Source: VGXO01 sp964614695 (GTDB lineage: Bacteria; Planctomycetota; Phycisphaerae; Phycisphaerales; SM1A02). Taken from it: 10,508 nt of DNA. Of this stretch, positions 5,950 to 10,508 are shown piece after piece. The DNA lies in contig CAZTMB010000103.1 in the NCBI GenBank assembly GCA_964614695.1, forward strand, positions 1 to 10,508. The letters run 5' to 3'. The notes under the pieces were generated by a model. That model was not told the origin of the DNA, searched no databases, and saw only the letters and a list, made by a program, of their open reading frames with translations. Made by a program: the position numbers and the translations under genes. Each line of letters begins with the position of its first letter. The stretch's first letter is position 1.

Positions 5950-6839
5950 GCACTCCGCGCTGCAGCGTCGTGCTCATCGTGCACAACGGCGAGCGATTCC
6001 TGGCGGAGGCGATCGAGAGCGTGCAGGCGCAGTCCATCGCGGATTGGGAGCTGCTCGTCGTCGACGACGGGTCGACCGACTCGACGAGGGAGATCGCAGC
6101 GCGTTTCGCGGCGCGGGACCCGCGCATCCGACGGAGCGAGCATCCCGGCGGCGTCAATCGCGGCATGAGCGCGACCCGGAATCTCGGGCTCCGCGAGGCC
6201 CGCGGCGAAGTGGTGGCGTTTCTCGATCACGACGATCGATTCGAGCCGGCGAAGCTCGAGACGATGCTGGCGCTGCTCGACGCTCATCCGGACGCTGCGG
6301 CCGCGGTCGGGCCCAACCTCCGATGGCACTCTTGGCGGGAGCCATCGGGAGGTACGGACGTCGTGCAGTCGTTCGGCGAGAAGGCGACCGGCGAGATCGG
6401 TCCGCCGGGACTGCTGCCGGCCTTTCTTGCGAGATCCGACGCGACGCCGTTGGGGCTCGTGGTCAGGCGGCGCGTCGCGCTTGCGATCGGAGGCTTCGAG
6501 GAGTCCTTTCGCGGCATGTACGAGGATCAGGTGTTCCTCGCGCGTCTGATGCTGCGTCATCGGATCGTGTTGACCGACGCAGTGCTGCATCGGTACCGGA
6601 TGCACGAGGCCTCGTGCGTGGCCGCCACCCGCCGCTCCGGTCGCGACCTCGCGGCGAGACGACGATTTCTCGAGTGGCTTGGAGGCGATCTCGACGCGCT
6701 CGGCGTGCCGGTCTCCGACCCGCTGCGGGCCCTGATTCGGCAGCAGCGGCAGGCGACCCGCGACTGGTGGCTGCGCCGATTGCGGCGCTCGGCGATCAAT
6801 CTTGCGGAGGCGCTTCGCGGCTCGCGTCGAAGCGGCTGA
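5946..6839 (+). CDS. Family 2 (GT-A fold) glycosyltransferase
   Basis: A 297-residue GT2 enzyme expected to transfer a sugar from a nucleotide-sugar donor at the cytoplasmic face of the membrane. Visible motifs: CSVVLIVHNGERFLAEAIES (6-25), the nucleotide-binding start; VVDDGSTDSTREI (38-50); NRGMSATRNLGLREARGE (71-88); FLDHDDRFEP (92-101), the DXD-like metal site; GGFEESFRGMYEDQVFLAR (182-200), where E193/D194 are the likely catalytic base region; and HRYRMHEAS (215-223), usual in this family. The C-terminal 60 residues are Arg-rich without a clear transmembrane helix, so membrane association would be peripheral. The ATG at 5946 overlaps the preceding sulfotransferase stop and has an AGGAG site. 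The last 44 bp overlap the 3' end of the convergent second sulfotransferase. Context suggests sugar addition followed by sulfation of the same product; donor and acceptor are unknown. Confidence 0.9.
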   Translation: MSTPRCSVVLIVHNGERFLAEAIESVQAQSIADWELLVVDDGSTDSTREIAARFAARDPRIRRSEHPGGVNRGMSATRNLGLREARGEVVAFLDHDDRFEPAKLETMLALLDAHPDAAAAVGPNLRWHSWREPSGGTDVVQSFGEKATGEIGPPGLLPAFLARSDATPLGLVVRRRVALAIGGFEESFRGMYEDQVFLARLMLRHRIVLTDAVLHRYRMHEASCVAATRRSGRDLAARRRFLEWLGGDLDALGVPVSDPLRALIRQQRQATRDWWLRRLRRSAINLAEALRGSRRSG

Positions 6840-7542
6840 GGAGCGGAGCCCAGCGGGAGGCTCCGATCGCGGCAAGCAGTTCCGGGAGGTTCGGCACGGC
6901 GCGGTGGAGATCCTCGTCGGTGTTCTTGCGAACGCCGCTCTGCAGCGGATGCGGCGGCACCCCGAGGAAGGCCTGGACGCGGTCGAGCGTCGCGGTCGGT
7001 TCGGCGAGGATCTGGGCGTACTCGAGATCGAGCCGCGGTGCGTCGAAACCGGCCAGGAACTCCTCGAGTTCGCGAACCGTGCGATCGCAGTGTTCGATCG
7101 CCTCGATCAGCTCCGCTGCATCGATGGGACGCGTCGGCGCCGCGGAGGTGCGATCGTCGAGGTTCCAGCGGCCGCTGTGCTGGTGGAGCCGCCGCGCGGT
7201 GATCCGTGAGATCGCGAGCCGAACCAGATCGGACCTCCGCATGAGGATGACCGCGAGCGGAGTCCCGTCGATCCTCCGCCGAAGGTCGTCGAGGTCGGCG
7301 ACGTCCTTGAGCTTGGTCTTGAACCCCGCGGCGTGCCCGGGCGGGGGTGGCGTCGCATGGAGGTCCACGAAGAGCCGCTGCTGTGCCTTCGCATCCTGCT
7401 TGACGAGGATCTCGCCCTCGGCGCGGACCTGCGGATGGGTCTTGAGCGCCGAGACCAGCCAGGAACTGCCGGTTCGGCCGGGAAAGAGGATCAGGAAGCG
7501 CGTGCCGGCGCGACGAGTTTCCGATTCGAGCGATTTGGCCAT
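6796..7542 (-). CDS. Sulfotransferase-like protein 2
   Basis: A 248-residue protein with a recognisable sulfotransferase fold pattern, distinct from sulfotransferase 1. The 5'-phosphosulfate loop is FLILFPGRTGSSWLVSALKTHP (16-37); 'GR[TS]GS.WL' is the form seen in Stf0-like bacterial and glycan sulfotransferases. An AEGEIL segment (41-46) follows, as expected for the region after the P-loop. LAVILMRRSDLVRLAISRITA (96-116) carries the R..S..R 3'-phosphate-binding pattern, and LDLEYAQILAEP (171-182) matches the 'YEDL' strand. QSGVRKNTDEDL (201-212) resembles the substrate-loop K region. The ATG at 7542 shares its A with the TGA of the DnaJ gene, so translation is probably coupled; there is no separate Shine-Dalgarno. 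The stop lies inside the 3' end of the convergent glycosyltransferase gene. Upstream in-frame extension is only shadow of the DnaJ gene. The acceptor is unknown. Confidence 0.82.
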   Translation of the reverse strand: MAKSLESETRRAGTRFLILFPGRTGSSWLVSALKTHPQVRAEGEILVKQDAKAQQRLFVDLHATPPPPGHAAGFKTKLKDVADLDDLRRRIDGTPLAVILMRRSDLVRLAISRITARRLHQHSGRWNLDDRTSAAPTRPIDAAELIEAIEHCDRTVRELEEFLAGFDAPRLDLEYAQILAEPTATLDRVQAFLGVPPHPLQSGVRKNTDEDLHRAVPNLPELLAAIGASRWAPLLSRFDASREAPPQD

Positions 7543-8492
7543 CACTCGGCCCACGCCAGCGCCGCGCGGGGATCGGGCAGCCGTGCGGAGAGCGATTCGA
7601 GTGCCGCGCGGTCGGCGTCGGCAAGCTCCTTCGGCGCCGCGATCGAGATCACCGCGTAGAGATCGCCGCTGGCGCCCTTCGCATCGGTGATGCCCTTGCC
7701 GCGGACGCGGAGCTTCGCGCCGCTCGAGGTTCCTGGCGGCACCTTCAGTTTCACGCGGCCCTTGAGAAGCGGCACTTCGACCATCGTGCCGAGCGCCGCC
7801 TCGGCGATCGTGATCGGCACGTCCACGGAGAGATCGAGGCCGTCGCGCACGAACCACGGGTGTGCGCCGACCCGCACCGTCAGGATCAGATCGCCACGCG
7901 GCCCGCCGTGGAAGCCAGGCTCACCGCGGCCTCGCACGCGAAGCTTCGAACCGTCGGCGACGCCCGCAGGCACCTTGACGTCGATCGTCTCGGCAGAACC
8001 GTCGGAGGCGCGGAGCCTCAACTGTTCGGTGCCGCCGTTGGCGGCGACCGCGAAGCCGATCGCGAGTTCGAACTCGCGGTCGGGCCCTTGCGTGGGACGC
8101 GGCGCCCGCCCGCGACCGCGGCGACGTCCGCCCCCCGCGCCACCGCCGAAGGCGTCGCCGAACATGTCGCCAAAGATGTCCCGCATCGCCTCGGGATCCA
8201 TCTCCTGCCAAGCGGCGCCGTGACCGGCGCCCGGACCGGCGCCGGGCCCGCCGGCTGAAGCGCCCGCCTCGAATGCGGCGTCGCCGAACTGGTCGTACTT
8301 CTTGCGCTTCTCCGGATCGCTCAGGATCTCATAGGCTCGCTGGACCTCGTTGAAGCGGTCGCTCGCTCCCGGGTCCTTGTTGAGATCCGGGTGGTACTGC
8401 CGAGCGAGACGCCGGTGGGCGCTGCGGATCTCGTCGGCGCTTGCGGAGCGGGACACGCCAAGCACTTCGTAGTGGTCGCGGGATGCGGGCAT
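7542..8492 (-). CDS. DnaJ/CbpA-type J-domain co-chaperone without zinc finger
   Basis: A 316-residue Hsp40 that should stimulate the ATPase of DnaK and deliver unfolded clients in the cytoplasm. The J domain covers residues 6-70 (DHYEVLGVSRSASADEIRSA, HPD motif at 34-36, YEILSDPEKRKKYDQFG). A Gly/Ala-rich linker (76-98) and an FGDMFGDAFGGG G/F-type stretch (107-120) follow, then an Arg/Pro-rich bridge. The client-binding C-terminal domains I and II span about 138-290 (VPAGVADGSKLRVRGRGEPG, VPPGTSSGAKLRVRGKG). The CXXCXGXG zinc-finger repeats of true DnaJ are absent, making this class B, as in CbpA. The start is the ATG at 8492, four residues before DHYEVLGV, with a GGAG 11 nt upstream. An in-frame upstream ATG (8588) would add 32 Arg/Pro-rich residues and is rejected. 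The gene is coupled by TGATG to sulfotransferase 2, an unusual partner, and diverges from the Fe-S protein gene. Confidence 0.92.
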   Translation of the reverse strand: MPASRDHYEVLGVSRSASADEIRSAHRRLARQYHPDLNKDPGASDRFNEVQRAYEILSDPEKRKKYDQFGDAAFEAGASAGGPGAGPGAGHGAAWQEMDPEAMRDIFGDMFGDAFGGGAGGGRRRGRGRAPRPTQGPDREFELAIGFAVAANGGTEQLRLRASDGSAETIDVKVPAGVADGSKLRVRGRGEPGFHGGPRGDLILTVRVGAHPWFVRDGLDLSVDVPITIAEAALGTMVEVPLLKGRVKLKVPPGTSSGAKLRVRGKGITDAKGASGDLYAVISIAAPKELADADRAALESLSARLPDPRAALAWAE

Positions 8493-8533
8493 GCCGCAGC
8501 GATCTCCGGTCCAAAGGGGGTGGGAAGGGGCGG

Positions 8534-8539
8534 AGTATA
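8534..8539 (-). promoter_or_regulatory. Possible -10 box of the DnaJ gene
   Basis: On the minus strand this reads TATACT, matching TATAAT at five of six positions. It would start transcription about 35 nt before the ATG at 8492, leaving room for the GGAG site. No clear -35 box of TTGACA type lies 17 nt upstream, so a strong heat-shock promoter is not shown. Confidence 0.35.
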
Positions 8540-8582
8540 CGGGTGCCCTTCGCGGCCGGACCGGAGCCGATCGCCGCGCGGA

Positions 8583-8588
8583 TAGCAT
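8583..8588 (+). promoter_or_regulatory. Possible -10 box before the Fe-S protein gene
   Basis: TAGCAT matches the -10 consensus at four of six positions (TA, A and final T) and ends 7 nt before the ATG at 8596. There is no Shine-Dalgarno between. This fits a leaderless start; no -35 box is recognised. Confidence 0.3.
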
Positions 8589-8595
8589 CGGCTCG

Positions 8596-10508
8596 ATGAC
8601 GGCGAACGATGGAGAAGCGAACTCGGTCCGACGCGGCGCAGCAGGTCATGCTGGCGGATGCGGGACGTCCTCGCGATCCATCTCGCTGACGGTGCTTCCC
8701 GGCGGCAACGCGGGGGAATCCAACCCCGAGTCCAAGGGCGCTTCGCCGATCCGCAAGAGCCGCAATGCGTGGAAGCGGGCGGTGGTGCTCGGCATCGTCC
8801 AGTTGTTGATCATCGCGCATGTCGTCCAGTGGTGGATGACCGGAACGACGCTCGCGCCGATCGAGCCTTCGGAGTCGATGGAGACCCTCAAGTACGGCGT
8901 CGTCACCGTCGGCTTCATCTTCTTTGCGCTCGCGCTCGCCTCGACCGCGATCCTCGGCCGCTGGTTCTGCGGCTGGGGATGCCACGTCGTGATGCTGCAG
9001 GATCTCTGCGGCTGGATCATGAAGAAGGCGGGCATCCGGCCCAAGCCGTTCCGGTCGCGGCTGCTCGTCTACCTCCCGCTCGGGCTGGCGCTCTACATGT
9101 TCGCGTGGCCGGTCGTCTATCGCCTCGCGGTCGCGCCCTTCGTCCAGCCGGATCTCACCTGGCCTGGCTGGTCGATCGAGCTCACGACGCAGGACTTCTG
9201 GCGCACGTTCCCCGGCGTCGCGGTCGCGGTCCCGTTTCTCTTGATCTGCGGCTTCGCGTGCGTCTACTTCCTCGGGGCGAAGGGCTACTGCACCTACGGA
9301 TGCCCGTACGGCGGATTCTTCGCGCCGCTCGACGAGGTCGCGACGGGGCGCATTCGCGTGACGGACGCCTGCGAGCACTGCGGCCACTGCACCGCGGTCT
9401 GCACGAGCAACGTGCGGGTGCACGAGGAAGTGCGCGACTTCGGCATGGTGGTCGATCCGGGCTGCATGAAGTGCATGGACTGCGTGAGCGTCTGCCCGAA
9501 CGACGCGCTCTATTTCGGCTTCGGGGCGCCGGCGATCCGCAAGGACTCGGTGCGGCGAACGCCAGGTGAGTCAGCGACCGCCGCGGGCACTGGTCCAATC
9601 GAGATCGCATCGCCGTGGAGGTCGTCGAAGACCTACGACCTCTCCTGGCCCGAGGAGATCGTGCTCTCGGCGATCGCCGTCGGCACGCTGCTCGCGGTGC
9701 GCGGTGCCTACGACGCGGTGCCGCTGCTCTTCGCCTCGGGCATCGCCGGCTGCGTGACCTTTCTCGCGTGGAAGGCATGGCGGGTGCTTCACGATCCGAA
9801 CGTGCGGTTCCATCGCTGGCAGCTGAGACTCCATGGGCAATGGAAGACGGCCGGGGCCGCGTGGGTCGCGACGACCGCGGTGGTGCTCGCGTTCGTCGCC
9901 CACACTGGCTTCGTGAACGCCTCGTTCGCGCTCGCCGATCGTGCGGACCGCGAAGTCACCATCGCCGCGGAGTACGTCTTCACGCCCAACGCGATCGAGC
10001 CGCCGCCGGCGATGGCGGACGCGGCGCGAACCGCGATCGATCTCTATCGCCGAGCGAGTTTCGTCGGCGACGGCGGCTCAGGCCTGCTTGCGACCTGGCA
10101 GCCGCGGATCGATCTGCGGATCGCGTGGCTGCAGGCGGTGCTCCGCGATCTGCCGGCGGCGGAAACGACGTTGCGACAGAGCGTCGAGCGGCATGGTTCG
10201 ACGCAGGCCGCCGAAGCTGGCATCGCGCGGCTGCTGCGGGCACAGGGACGCGACCTCGAGGCGCTTGCGCACTATCGGACCTTCGTCGAAGCACGGCCCG
10301 ACTGGGGCGACCTGCGCGACGAGGCGGTCGTCTGGCTCGAGAGCGAAGGCGACTTTGCGGCGGCGATCGAGATGGCGCGGCTCGGCCACGAGGTCAGTCC
10401 CGAGGACCTGCGGGCGATGCGGCGGTTGTCGCTGGTACTCATCGAGCGTGGCGACGTCTCGCAGGTCGAGGAGGGGATCGCTCTCGTCGAGCGGACGCTC
10501 GAGATCGC
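8596..10508 (+). CDS. Multi-pass membrane 4Fe-4S protein (CcoG/NapH/NosR-like) with TPR-like C-terminus (3' partial)
   Basis: At least 637 residues, open to the window end. After a low-complexity N-terminus (1-55) come TM1 (58-80), TM2 (100-124), CGWGC (C125, C129), TM3 (156-183), TM4 (206-228) and CTYGCPYGG (C232, C236). Two classic ferredoxin sets follow: C259-C262-C265-C269 and C290-C293-C296-C300-P. This half resembles the NapH/NosR/CcoG group of quinol- or copper-linked electron-transfer proteins, with paired membrane CXXXC(P) motifs and two [4Fe-4S] clusters. Three more helices (about 355-374, 377-395, 416-438) precede a soluble region (about 460-637) of helical TPR-like repeats (for example LLRAQGRDLEALAHYRTFVEARP). 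The immunoglobulin-like C-terminus of CcoG/FixG is not seen. It probably passes electrons across or along the membrane; the TPR part would dock a partner (inference). The start is the ATG at 8596, without Shine-Dalgarno; the N-terminus is uncertain. The gene diverges from dnaJ-like with a 103-bp spacer. Confidence 0.85.
   Translation, partial: MTANDGEANSVRRGAAGHAGGCGTSSRSISLTVLPGGNAGESNPESKGASPIRKSRNAWKRAVVLGIVQLLIIAHVVQWWMTGTTLAPIEPSESMETLKYGVVTVGFIFFALALASTAILGRWFCGWGCHVVMLQDLCGWIMKKAGIRPKPFRSRLLVYLPLGLALYMFAWPVVYRLAVAPFVQPDLTWPGWSIELTTQDFWRTFPGVAVAVPFLLICGFACVYFLGAKGYCTYGCPYGGFFAPLDEVATGRIRVTDACEHCGHCTAVCTSNVRVHEEVRDFGMVVDPGCMKCMDCVSVCPNDALYFGFGAPAIRKDSVRRTPGESATAAGTGPIEIASPWRSSKTYDLSWPEEIVLSAIAVGTLLAVRGAYDAVPLLFASGIAGCVTFLAWKAWRVLHDPNVRFHRWQLRLHGQWKTAGAAWVATTAVVLAFVAHTGFVNASFALADRADREVTIAAEYVFTPNAIEPPPAMADAARTAIDLYRRASFVGDGGSGLLATWQPRIDLRIAWLQAVLRDLPAAETTLRQSVERHGSTQAAEAGIARLLRAQGRDLEALAHYRTFVEARPDWGDLRDEAVVWLESEGDFAAAIEMARLGHEVSPEDLRAMRRLSLVLIERGDVSQVEEGIALVERTLEI

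Noticed and set aside
5918..7690. Plus-strand ORF of 590 codons overlapping the glycosyltransferase and running opposite sulfotransferase 2
   Set aside because: Its translation is Arg/Ser/Ala-rich low-complexity, while the other frames contain clear GT2, sulfotransferase and DnaJ motifs.
8329..9423. Minus-strand ORF of 364 codons across the DnaJ start and opposite the Fe-S protein
   Set aside because: The composition is Arg/Asp/Glu-rich with no motifs, and the opposite strand encodes two perfect ferredoxin cysteine sets, so this is a shadow frame.
1..10508. Defence island, prophage or insertion sequence
   Set aside because: I see no transposase, integrase, terminal inverted repeats, toxin-antitoxin, nuclease-helicase or phage structural motifs, and no obvious shift in base composition or codon use apart from the CT repeat.

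Overview
The window is high-GC bacterial DNA, most likely from a marine planctomycete of the Phycisphaerae/Phycisphaerales. The strongest clue is the C-terminus of the first protein: a doubled DLTGDG..DGADLSVLLG..WG motif, preceded by a 'VCNNEPDEI..GEYVDGGDNDVC' segment. This dockerin-like tail is characteristic of exported Phycisphaerales proteins. Two sulfotransferases and a long Fe-S/TPR fusion fit the same background. A run of exactly 100 N at 2638-2737 marks a scaffold gap, so this is a draft or metagenome assembly.

Layout. (1) 1-1557 (+): end of an exported protein with two BACON-like domains, a right-handed beta-helix and a dockerin-like tail; its 5' end is outside the window. A strong GC hairpin follows. 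(2) 1693-2454 (+): MTA/SAH nucleosidase, possibly preceded by a 13-codon leader ORF whose stop overlaps its start. (3) 2455-2768: spacer with a hairpin, the assembly gap and a CT-rich tandem repeat. (4) 2769-3740 (+): DUF72 protein. Its stop codon directly abuts that of a convergent four-helix membrane protein of unknown function (3741-4235, -). (5) 4306-6839 (+): an apparent operon of a beta-phosphoglucomutase-like HAD hydrolase, a PAPS-type sulfotransferase and a family 2 glycosyltransferase. The last two overlap by ATGA. (6) 6796-8492 (-): a zinc-finger-less DnaJ protein, translationally coupled by TGATG to a second sulfotransferase. The 3' end of the latter overlaps the convergent glycosyltransferase by 44 bp. 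(7) 8596-10508 (+): a multi-pass membrane protein with two 4Fe-4S ferredoxin clusters (CcoG/NapH/NosR-like), continuing into a TPR-like C-terminal region that runs off the window.

How they fit together. The HAD hydrolase, glycosyltransferase and two sulfotransferases suggest a small module that builds and sulfates a glycan or other surface molecule. The remaining genes are housekeeping (nucleosidase, DnaJ), unknown (DUF72, membrane protein) or redox-related (Fe-S protein). I see no CRISPR array, insertion sequence, tRNA, rRNA, phage gene or recognisable defence system. The most noteworthy items are the Fe-S/TPR fusion, the sulfotransferase pair around a glycosyltransferase, the overlapping gene ends, and a possible leaderless-start pattern at several operon heads.
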